A stretch of 64,000 nt of DNA, taken from assembly GCF_030035675.1 (NCBI RefSeq), contig NC_084485.1, positions 93,516,838 to 93,580,837 of the forward strand, read 5' to 3'. Position 1 is the stretch's first letter. Every line of letters begins with the position of its first letter. The translations under genes and the position numbers were made by a program. The stretch comes from Rhineura floridana (Eukaryota; Chordata; Lepidosauria; Squamata; Rhineuridae). Below, piece by piece: positions 56,101 to 64,000 of the stretch. The notes under the pieces are model-generated. The model saw nothing but the letters and a program-made list of their open reading frames with translations, did no database searches and had not been told where the DNA came from.

Positions 56101-59100
56101 AGAGAACAGGCCTTTGGTCCTGGCATTTGGAAGCTGTACCTGACCTTCATTTATGTTCAAATTTGGCAAATTCAAGAAGCTTGTAGAAGACTTCCAATTT
56201 GCTGCAGATTTCCTTATAATCTACATTGAAGAAGCTCATTCCTCAGGTAAAACAAGATTACTATATCTCTATAGTGCAGGGGTGGGGAAGGTTTTTCAAA
56301 CTGAGGGGCCCTACTTCCCTGCTGGGCAACCTTCTGGAGGCCATATGCCAGTGGTGAGCAGGGCCAGAGGCAGAAGTTGTCTGATTAATAAATGTAAATT
56401 TTATCTATGTATATGATTTATTTATTAAATTCATATCCTGCCCTTCATCCTAGAAGGAGCCCAGGGTGGCAAGTGGGGTAGTTTCTACATACACAATCCC
56501 TCTCTATCCTCCATCCAGGCAAACAAGTATTATCAGAGTTCAAGGCCACATTCCAGCCAAGCAAAACAACTCCTGGAGGTTGCAAAGAAGGGCTGGCAAG
56601 GGGCCTGGCTTGGGATGATATGTCACCAGGGGAGAGTCCCAAAGGCCAGATAGAGAGGCCTGGAGGGTTGCATTTAGCCCCTGGGCCTGAGGTACCCCAT
56701 TTCTGCTATAGCACATATATAGAATATAAACTACAATAACATATTTTAAATTCAGGAATAGCCTTCCAGATTTTCCAGATGGGACTCCAACTCCCATTAG
56801 CCATATTCATCATGGCCAATGGTCAGGGATGATGCGAGCTGTAAAACAATGTTCCTCATACCTGTTTTAATTGTGATTTCTTTAAAGGCTTACAAGACAC
56901 AAGAAGGTGCTTCTAAATCCCCATTTTCTTTGGCCACATTAATACCAGACATTTATTCCCCTTTTATTCCACTTTAAATAGTCATGGCTTCCCCCAAAGA
57001 ATCATGGGAAGTGTAGTTTGTGAAGGGTGCTGAGAGTTGTTAGGAGATCCGTATTCTCCTCTCAGAGCTACAGTTTGCCAGACTGGTTTAACAGTCATTT
57101 CCTCTTCCCAAAAAACTTAGAAGATTGAAGGTCTGTGAGGGGAACAGGAATCTTCTAACAACAGGGGCACCTGTTTAGTCACTCCTGCTTTTAAAAAATT
57201 AGAATTTAAATATCTTGTCCCCAATTATAAATCAGTATCAGCTTTGAATTAAAACATAAATGTTATAGTCTCCTTTACTAAGTATTTAATACTCCAACAG
57301 ACTTTAGGGTTGCCATATTGCCTGGTTAGCCAGGTTTTACCCAGATTATAGTCCTGCTACCCGGCGCCCGCTTAACCCATTAGGTGGCTCGGATTTTCTG
57401 GGTGGGCGCTGAGCCGCAGAGAGGAAGCTAATGTGCCTTTAAATCTGTATCGACCCAATTCACTGTTGAGAAAAGCCCATCTGAGTTCTGTTGGCTTCTG
57501 ATCAGTTTGGTGTCAATTACACCCCAGGCTCTCTGGCTGAAGCTGGGAGAGGCCTGCAATTGACAAGAAATAATGAAACTGACAAAAAACCCATCCCTTT
57601 CTCCCTTTGCTTTATTGATACTCCCAAGGTGTGTGTGTGTGCAGGTGCGCACTGAGTTCTGTGACTGGGAAGGCCGCAGCCCCCAACCAAAGCAACCAGG
57701 GATGGGGGAGTCACCTCCAGAGCAAAGCAGCAGCAGTAGCAGCAACAGCAACCTTTGCTTTAAAGTGTCTGCAGCTTCCATCCACTTTCCTCCTCCTCCG
57801 GCCTGCCCAGCAAGTTGGAGGCATGGTTTCCCTTCTTCTCCTCTTCCCCCCCACCTGATTTGAGCTCCTCGTTCTTCCCAGGAGGCTGCTGGTGGTAATA
57901 AAGTCTCTCTTTGTGTCTTGGGTGAAGGCAGCCTTTGGATGCATGGGGGGGGTGGAATTGGCCAGCTTGGACCTGTAAATGGATCACCGGTTGTCTGCAG
58001 GTCTTGCTTTCTTTGAAATCGGGGGTGTGTGAGTGAGTGAGTGAGTGAGTGTTTTCAAAGTTGACAGCCAGTGTAGCATAGTGGTTAGAGTGTTGGACAA
58101 AGACCTGGGAGACTAGGGTTTGAATCCCTGCTCAGCCATGCTGAGTGATTCTGCACCAGTCACTGCCCTTCTGCCTAACTTGTCACAGGGTTGTTGTGGC
58201 GATTAAACGAGAAGGGCTCGAACTCTGTACTCCACCTTGAGCTCCTTGGAGAAAAGGTGGTATTTTAATGCTAATGCTAATGCTAATAAAATACTTTCCC
58301 AAAGAAGAGCTTCCTCCTCAGAAAACAAAAAGAACACTTTTTCTTTTCTTTTTGTTTTAAGTGCCCTGTTGTCTGTGTCTTGGTTAAGGTGTGCATCCAA
58401 CCTTGAAGTGCTTATGGAAGGGGTGTGCAAGTAATGCCCCCCCCAAGTGTGAAGGTTTGGACAAACACTGTGTTATAGAAAACCAAAGTCTGTGTGAAAG
58501 TACGTGTTTGGAAATGCCATTGGTGCGATCCTAAGCACATTTACTAAATGATGTCATATAGAACTTGAACGTCACAAAATATTTTACAGTCACGCGCATA
58601 AACACCTATGCAACCTTGTGTCTGGAGACCTAGAGCAGAGAACACATTATTAAGAATCACTTTCCACAGCTGTAAAGAGGTATGTCCACATGCATGCATC
58701 CCAGGCACCTAAATGAGGGGTGAGAGCAGCATAGGAACATAGGCAAATGCCTTAACACCAAGGGTTCCCAAACTTTTCTTGAAAAGTTACAGTATTATTG
58801 TTTTCATTATATTTGCAGTCCATTTCCATATTAAGCTGCCCTGACCTCCGTTTTTAACAATGGAAGGGCAGGATATAAGTGATCTTAATACATAAATAAA
58901 TATTCCATAGTGTTGGAAACTAGAGCCTAGGCATTTAAGGCTGAAAATGTACATTTAAAAAAGGTTTTCTCACATATTCTGTCAGTTTTTGTTGGTAATT
59001 ACTAGGTAACAAAACAAAACAACTGGATAATGCAACTATTAATATGCTTCATTTGCATAATTGGCAAATAATGTGCATAATATGCAAATTAGCCTGCCCT

Positions 59101-60728
59101 GATTTGTGGAACTGGAATATGGCAACCCTAACAGACTTACAATTCTACAGTCCTTAAGGATATTAATATATCTGACTGTGAACAAATGCTGTATAATTGG
59201 CCTAATCATGCTATTTGTTTTAGACGGCTGGGCTTTTAAGAACAATATTGTTGTTCAAAATCACCGAACACTCCAAGATCGTATACAGGCTGCACAAATC
59301 CTAATGAAAGAGCATCCCTTGTGTCCAGTGGTTGTAGATACTATGGAAAACCAAAGCAGTTCCAAGTATGCAGCTCTGCCAGAAAGGCTTTATGTCCTTC
59401 AAAAAGGAAAGGTTGTTTATAAGGTAACAAAATGTAAACAGTATGGTAGAACATAGAACATATCATAGGATGACAATTGGTCTAGGTCTTGAGTACCTTG
59501 GATCATATTATTATTAATAAAGAAAAAATATATGGAAGAATTCCTACTCCAGTGTGACTCAACTAAGAAATTTCGCATTAACTTTCAAAGTGAAGCTCAT
59601 GACCTTGTCTTGTTTTAGAGTTACTTTGTATCTACCTTGACTAAACAGACCCCTGCCCTGAATATACCTGTCTACTTGTAAATACCATTAACTTTACTGG
59701 GATTTGAACTTATGCAGGTACATTGAGAACTGTGACTTGAATCTCCTTAAAGAGAAATCTATGATATGGAGCTTTCTGAATACAGAGCAAGAAAATTCCA
59801 ATAGCTACTACAGGGATAGCCAAAGTGATGCCCTCCTGATGTTGCTAGACTCCAGTTCCTGTCGGCTCCAAACTGCATGGCCTATGGTCAGGCACGATGA
59901 GAGGTGCAGTCCAGCAAAATCTGGAAGGCAGCATGTTGGCTACCCCTGGCAACTAACTTGTGCTTCTCTCTCCCTTGTATGGTTGTACATTACATGTAAA
60001 TATGTGCAACAAGTTATTTTGTTTAGAAAATCAGGTTGGAGGATTGCAATTCTGAGCTGAGAAGGGGAGAGATAAAGGAATGCTAACCCTTTTCAGCTTA
60101 AACCTAGTTCCTTTTCCCCTTCCCCTGCAAGATTCCATTTACTTGTTTGCAAGGATAAACATGCGCCTGAAACCTTGTGGGAGAAGAAACAGCATGGAGA
60201 GTAATTTGGAGTTGAAAAAGCTGCAGGAGGGGAATGGGCTAAGTACTACTGCTTCTTTGTTCAGAACCACAGCCTCTCAAAGCTACTTTCTTAACACAAA
60301 CAAAACTGTCTGCTACATCATTATATGCATTTATTTGTTTCCTTGTGTCCCATCCTTCCTCCCTCCCAGTGGGAGCACAAATGTAATTTTTCCCTTCATC
60401 TCCCATAACGGGAAGAGGAAGACAGTACCTACTCAATGGCCTATTTAAGGAGATGCAGTATTCGTATAATTTCAAACCATTTTGAATTCTATTTCTTGAC
60501 ATCTAATTGTTAAATAATTACTGAATGCCAAGTATTGTTACCCTAAATACTTTCATGAAGATTAGGAATATTAGTATCTAATCTCTTCCCAGCCTTTTCT
60601 ACAACCTGCATCCTCCTTTGCAGAAGTTGCTCAAGGAAATAATTGTATTTCTTCTTTTACAGGGTGGAGTGGGACCTTGGAATTATTGTCCACAAGAAGT
60701 ACTTGAAGTTTTGGAAAAACTACTTTAA
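52775..60728 (+). CDS. DIO1: DIO1, type I iodothyronine deiodinase (selenoprotein)
   Basis: DIO1 removes iodine from thyroxine and related hormones, mainly in liver and kidney, as a membrane-bound thioredoxin-fold enzyme. Four coding exons join in frame: 52775-53108, 56103-56246, 59224-59423 and 60663-60728, giving 247 residues if UGA at codon 125 is read as selenocysteine (human about 249). Seen in order: an N-terminal membrane anchor (residues about 10-35), [15 protein letters not shown], the active site [22 protein letters not shown] with the conserved His, [10 protein letters not shown], and [12 protein letters not shown]. It closely resembles chicken DIO1. The residue before FGSC is Ala where human and chicken, from memory, have Asn. 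A SECIS element is present downstream, so the gene looks functional. Confidence 0.98.
53913..54028. mobile_element. Palindromic hAT-type MITE, 116 bp
   Basis: Arms CAGAGCTTGGAAAAGTTACT and the inverse AGTAACTTTTCCAAGCTCTG enclose ACTCCCATCAGC-type sequence. No clean target duplication is visible. Confidence 0.75.
54039..54280. mobile_element. Palindromic MITE, ~240 bp
   Basis: Arms ATTTCACTTTAGACAGTCAT and ATGACTGCCTATAGTGAAAT are inverse with few mismatches. The interior includes AGTGTAGTTTGTGAAGGG and its inverse. A partial relative lies at about 56,967-57,165. Confidence 0.75.
55545..55706. mobile_element. Half copy of the palindromic hAT-type element
   Basis: Matches the right arm of the 331-bp palindrome at 46,434-46,764 (GTATCTTTAAAAGTTGTGGA, ACACCTGCACTTGGCTGAC, AAGATACAGGATCAGTCTCA), ending in GGCAGCCCTA. 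Confidence 0.8.
56103..56246 (+). CDS. DIO1: DIO1 exon 2 with selenocysteine codon
   Basis: Reads [18 protein letters not shown], then [20 protein letters not shown] and IYIEEAHSS. The acceptor is TGTCTGTTGTAG and the donor is GTAAAA. The TGA is in frame and both flanks are conserved, so it is selenocysteine rather than a stop. Confidence 0.97.
56141..56143 (+). other. DIO1: UGA selenocysteine codon (residue 125)
   Basis: TGA within AGC TGT ACC TGA CCT TCA, encoding S-C-T-U-P-S, the deiodinase active site. Reading it as Sec requires the SECIS at 62.3 kb. Confidence 0.97.
56405..56475 (-). repeat. LINE/SINE 3' tail in DIO1 intron 2
   Basis: TTTATTTATTAAATTCATATCC, shortened here, followed by TGCCCTTCATCCTAGAAGGA and GCCCAGGGTGGC. 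It is the same tail type as at 40,624. Confidence 0.6.
56967..57165. mobile_element. Partial MITE copy in DIO1 intron 2
   Basis: ACTTTAAATAGTCATGGCTT, then GGGAAGTGTAGTTTGTGAAG and GTGCTGAGAGTTG. Related to the palindrome at 54,039-54,280, with the far end degraded. Confidence 0.65.
57305..59130. mobile_element. 1.83-kb non-autonomous hAT element in DIO1 intron 2
   Basis: Termini TAGGGTTGCCATATT and its exact inverse AATATGGCAACCCTA, flanked by ACAGACTT at 57,297-57,304 and 59,131-59,138, a perfect 8-bp target duplication. No transposase was recognised. The interior contains a purine-rich tract (57,720-57,850 on the minus strand), a (GTGA)n repeat at about 58,028-58,052 and a nested tRNA SINE. 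Its right end is less than 100 bp from DIO1 exon 3. Confidence 0.88.
58062..58290 (+). mobile_element. tRNA-derived SINE nested in the hAT element
   Basis: A box TAGCATAGTGG at 58,074-58,084 and B box GGTTTGAATCC at 58,117-58,127, the internal pol III promoter. The tail, GAGCTCCTTGGAGAAAAGG, then GTGGTATTTTAATGC and (TAATGC)n, resembles L2-mobilised SINE tails. Confidence 0.82.
59224..59423 (+). CDS. DIO1: DIO1 exon 3
   Basis: Reads [20 protein letters not shown], then [20 protein letters not shown] and [17 protein letters not shown]. The acceptor is TTGTTTTAG and the donor is GTAACA. Confidence 0.97.
59424..60662. other. DIO1 intron 3
   Basis: Contains a degraded hAT-type MITE at about 59,814-59,949 (CAGGGATAGCC ... 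GGCTACCCCTG) and an L2-type tail near 60,325-60,380. No gene seen. Confidence 0.55.
60663..60728 (+). CDS. DIO1: DIO1 exon 4 (end of coding region)
   Basis: Reads [21 protein letters not shown] and then TAA at 60,726-60,728, matching the chicken ending ([12 protein letters not shown]). The acceptor is TTCTTTTACAG. The 3' UTR continues in the same exon. Confidence 0.96.
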   Translation, partial: GGVGPWNYCPQEVLEVLEKLL

Positions 60729-62323
60729 AGCTGTAAAATAGCCGTAGTAGCAATCCCATATGTAAATAATATAACAACTCTAAAGTCTGTTTATTAAGGG
60801 TTGCATCCAAGAGTCCTATTAGCACAAGGACTTCCACCTGTGCAATGGGATTTCCTCTTTTCTCCCCACATCTGTTCTGGGTTTTCCCCCAACTCAGATT
60901 TGGGAGGCAGTGGGTCTGGGGAAGAAGTCCTATTGTGCAAGCAGAAGTCCTTGTGCTAATGGGACAACGTCCTTGAACACAGCCTTAACTTTTAAAGCTT
61001 TTTCTTTAGAAGAGATTTAAAACATATATGAAGGATAAAGCCCCATTTAGCTGAGAAAGACAAAAAATGGCACACCATTAGAAAGCAATCATTAGTCTTC
61101 CATATGAGAATAGACAATACATTAAGCATCTAATAATTGCAGTTATCCTTAATTACCTGCAAATGTTGCCAACATAAAACATTATGGTCTGCTTAACGTA
61201 TGCAAACCACAGTATGACAGTAATTTGAAAAGCAACTGTATGAAGATGGCTCTATGGAACAAGCAATTAATGTGAAGTGGTTCACCAGATACTTCCAATG
61301 ATTTTTCCCAACTGCTCTACAAAATAAAACAAAAAGGTGTTGTGTTGTGGTGGATACTGTGACGCATGACAGGATGCATCACATGGAGGGCTTACCACAT
61401 AAAACAGTGTCTATACCGGGGTGGCAGACCCTTGACATGTGGGCCAGTTGTGGCGCACAGCAAGATTTCATCAGGCCCTCTGGGCCTCCTCCCAAACATT
61501 AGCTGTTCAGAAGGGAACAGCTGAGAAGGGAAGAGGCTTTTACATTGTGTGCGGTATGCAATTGCAGCTGCTTTCTCTCCTGGAACAGATTTCTTCTAAG
61601 GGTGGATGGTCTCTATCAGCTAGAACAGACTGGCTTTTGACAGTTGTTTTTACACAAACTTTGTAAAAAAAAAAAGTCTATGGAGAACATGAAAGGTGAA
61701 ACGTGAGGATTTACTAAGAATTAAATATATGGCTTTGTTTCCATGGGGAGTAGCTTTGTGTGTGTTAAGGACATGCAGTTTTATTTGGATCTAGTGTCAC
61801 CCATTTCTGGGTGTGTCCTGCCCACCCTTGGAATGCAACCACCAACAGCTTTCCCTGGGGTAATGTGACCCTCAGCCTAAAAATGTTTCCCTAGCCTTGC
61901 TCTACACTGTTGAATAAAGTGAAGTTCTTCTCCTGGTCATCAGTTGGTAATGGGGGGAAGACAACATCCTTTCCACAGACTACAGCTTCACAGTTGGGAT
62001 TGCTAGCCTATGGCTATTTGGATCTGCCACACATTCTGTATAGCAGCAACCTTTGTAAAGACAGAATTAGGATTTCTGGATGCCTGGGTAAGAGATAGCA
62101 AGCTCTAATATGACCCAGAAGAGTTGTAGCTCCATGTGAGCTAGATAAGAACAAATGTAAACAGTTGCTCCTATCCGTTCTTGGCATGCATTGGCACATA
62201 TGGAACTTTTGTGCCTTGCCCTTAACACGCAATGAGCTATTGCTGCAGCATGCCCAATGCTTCTAATATTTATTGGCAAATATTATCTCTCTGAATGGAA
62301 CCATTGTAATAACATGTTCAGTT

Positions 62324-62413
62324 TTGTTTCTATTCATATTTGTTTATGATAGTCATAGCTTAAAACAAGGAGAGCTGTGACCTGATTTAGAACAAAAATA
62401 CTTATAGAAACAA
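62324..62413 (+). promoter_or_regulatory. DIO1: SECIS element of DIO1
   Basis: Selenocysteine insertion hairpin in the 3' UTR. The SECIS core is ATGA at 62,346-62,349 facing TGAT at 62,383-62,386, giving the tandem G.A pairs. Helix II is GTCATAGCT (62,352-62,360) with AGCTGTGAC (62,373-62,381), nine pairs with one G.U. The apical loop begins AAAA at 62,362-62,365, as required. Below the core, TTTGTTT pairs with AGAACAAA, and further out TTGTTTCTAT (62,324-62,333) pairs with ATAGAAACAA (62,404-62,413). Nothing else in the 3' UTR comes close. Confidence 0.92.
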
Positions 62414-62430
62414 GATTATAAATTTCTGTG

Positions 62431-62436
62431 ATTAAA
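62431..62436 (+). terminator. DIO1: ATTAAA poly(A) signal of DIO1
   Basis: The common variant of the poly(A) signal, 17 bp after the SECIS stem. Cleavage would follow at roughly 62,450. Confidence 0.65.
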
Positions 62437-62455
62437 CTATCTCATACAATCTTTA

Positions 62456-64000
62456 CAGGCTTGAAATTGTTTTTATGTATCATCTTTTGATATTTTGGTT
62501 GTCACCTGAGGAAAAGGGTAGTCATCAACTACAGAAGGCTAGATGGTGGAGGTGGCAGGTGTATTTGGGAAGGAGAAAAACTGTTCCAGATTAGATCATT
62601 TCAATTTCTTGAGTTGTAAGGCTGTATTGGTTATATAATATGAAAGGGAGATTTTGATACAAGAACATTCCTGAATATTGAATTCAGACCAATACTAGAT
62701 TAGGTACCTTGGAAAAAACGCTAATATAAGGTGGGATCTGTCCACTTAGCACTGTTCACTTACAGCAATATTCTTAATATTTTTGTTAATACTACCTGTT
62801 GTTGAATCTCTTAAGAGGGCTGAATAATATTTGACAGGATCCACAGAACTATTCTAAACAAGTATTTGACTGTATCCAGTTAATTTGTTTTTTACATTTT
62901 GCTTTGAAAAACAGGGACCCCATGCCATAGCATATAACATGCTTGGACATGCCGGCTCAAGCTGATGAAAGATGAAGTCCAATAACATCTAGGCCACAGG
63001 TTCCCCACCCCTGCCATATTTACCAAAGTACTTCGGAAATACTCCCCAGTTTGAAAAGTAGTTTGCTGTATGATGTGAAAAGCTATTCTGAGAAACTACA
63101 AGTCCGAAGTCCCCTTGTGTATCTGGGACTAATCACATGGTTCTGTGGATTCCAACCATATCTATCTGTTAAGATGTTTGGGCTTCACAAACTCACTGAA
63201 GTGGGTAGCAGAACTGTTAGGGTACTTCCAAACAGATAGCTGGACATTTTAATGCAAATGTAAAAATGATTACAAAAATGTTCTTTTGTTGCTAAGAGAT
63301 TTTACAATCAGGTGGTATAAAAATTTAAAAATAAATAATAAGTGGTTCACTCCACTTTGATTGCTGACAATACTAAAAAAATATTTTCATAACAGAAGAC
63401 CTCTTGATGAATGTATACTTTATAGCAGTGGCTACTGCCCTGAACCACTGCCACCAGTTCAGTCCCAGGGCAATTGATCCTGGCAAGGCACAACCTGTGC
63501 CTCCCCTACCAGGGCTGAGTAAACCAACAACAACCCTGCAAGATAGGTAGACTGCCACCACCCCTTAATCTCATCACCCACTCTGGGCCAAGGGGAAACC
63601 CAAAGTGCCAGAAATAGACCTGCCAAGGATTCCAACAAACAAGAGCTAGACTACACTCCTTGTCTTGGAGCCTTAGGCAAGATATCCAAATATATGGTAG
63701 TCCGTGGTTAACTGGCCAAGGTACTGGATTCAGAACCAAATCCCCTCTTGCAATGAACACACACTGGTAAATAAGAAGTAGCTTTATTAAATAAAATATG
63801 AGTGCACAATTACAGCAGCAAAATGGTTCCTTAAAACCCACACCCCTGAGGGCTAGGTAAAACACACAGTTAGTCACAAAACAAAATAATGAAACTATCT
63901 AGCCTAGTCTATACTTCCAAAGAGGTAAGCAGCAAAATAACTTCATGATTCCACAATTCCCCAGAGATGTATAGCCTGGATAGCAGATGGAAGATGGAAC
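62456..64000. other. Downstream intergenic sequence
   Basis: No gene seen. A degraded hAT MITE end is visible at about 62,925-63,017 (GGCCACAGGTTCCCCACCCCTG). From about 63,700 to the edge, TTTATTAAATAAAATATGAG and neighbouring sequence look like a minus-strand LTR fossil, but this is uncertain. Confidence 0.4.

Larger units (their letters stand above)
53109..56102. other. DIO1 intron 1
   Basis: 3.0 kb containing three MITE copies, described separately. No other gene seen. Confidence 0.7.
60729..62455 (+). other. DIO1: DIO1 3' UTR (inferred extent)
   Basis: Extent is inferred from the SECIS element and the poly(A) signal near the end. The stretch is long (about 1.7 kb) and otherwise featureless apart from an A-run at about 61,666. 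The exact cleavage site is not known. Confidence 0.7.

Noticed and set aside
57428-57944. Several overlapping frames in a CpG- and purine-rich stretch as an intronic gene
   Set aside because: They lie inside the hAT element, show low-complexity runs and match nothing recognisable.
61210-61260. Alternative SECIS closer to the DIO1 stop codon (ATGACAGTAATTTGAAAAGC and similar)
   Set aside because: The helix between the core and the loop does not pair well and the spacing is too short; the site at 62.3 kb fits far better.

Overview
This is vertebrate nuclear DNA, most likely from a squamate reptile (lizard or snake). Three host genes with ordinary exon-intron structure can be read: NDC1 (minus strand, 3' part outside the window, exons 2-6 visible), YIPF1 (minus strand, complete coding region) and DIO1 (plus strand, complete coding region). 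Their order and orientation match what I recall of human chromosome 1p32.3 (NDC1, YIPF1, DIO1). The squamate guess rests on the repeats: CR1 and L2 LINE ends of the reptile type, a Sauria-type SINE with a BovB-like tail, and many palindromic hAT and mariner MITEs. The host proteins also read closest to the chicken and human forms I remember.

Layout. 1-1.4 kb: CR1 LINE with an open reverse transcriptase frame. 2.6-9.7 kb: NDC1 exons 6 to 2 (descending), with an L2 LINE in intron 4. 10.1-21.9 kb: a 2.16 kb sequence repeated in tandem (two full copies and one cut-off copy). The second copy is split by a 6.24 kb DIRS-type tyrosine-recombinase retrotransposon fossil with split direct repeats. 21.9-24.2 kb: a two-level tandem repeat of 23-bp units between about ten ~110-bp anchors. 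24.2-28.9 kb: retrovirus-like fossil with gag-like and env-like regions. 28.9-31.4 kb: Ty1/copia fossil cut off before the reverse transcriptase. 31.4-36.6 kb: intergenic sequence with fragments. 36.6-47.9 kb: YIPF1, with several MITEs, a SINE and an L2 piece in intron 1. 48.2-49.9 kb: a decayed ~187-bp tandem repeat interrupted by an L2. 51.1-52.3 kb: 5' part of an apurinic-endonuclease LINE. 52.3-52.7 kb: LTR-like sequence. 52.8-62.4 kb: DIO1. 62.5-64 kb: downstream intergenic sequence.

The genes are unrelated in function. NDC1 is a membrane nucleoporin, YIPF1 a Golgi membrane protein, and DIO1 the selenoenzyme that removes iodine from thyroid hormone. DIO1 is the best resolved: start codon, all four coding exons, the in-frame UGA for selenocysteine, the stop codon, a SECIS hairpin about 1.6 kb downstream of the stop, and an ATTAAA poly(A) signal just after it. 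I see no new prokaryote-like system. The unusual features are the recent tandem duplication with its DIRS insertion, the hierarchical satellite, the nested copia, and the transposons lying close to DIO1 exons.
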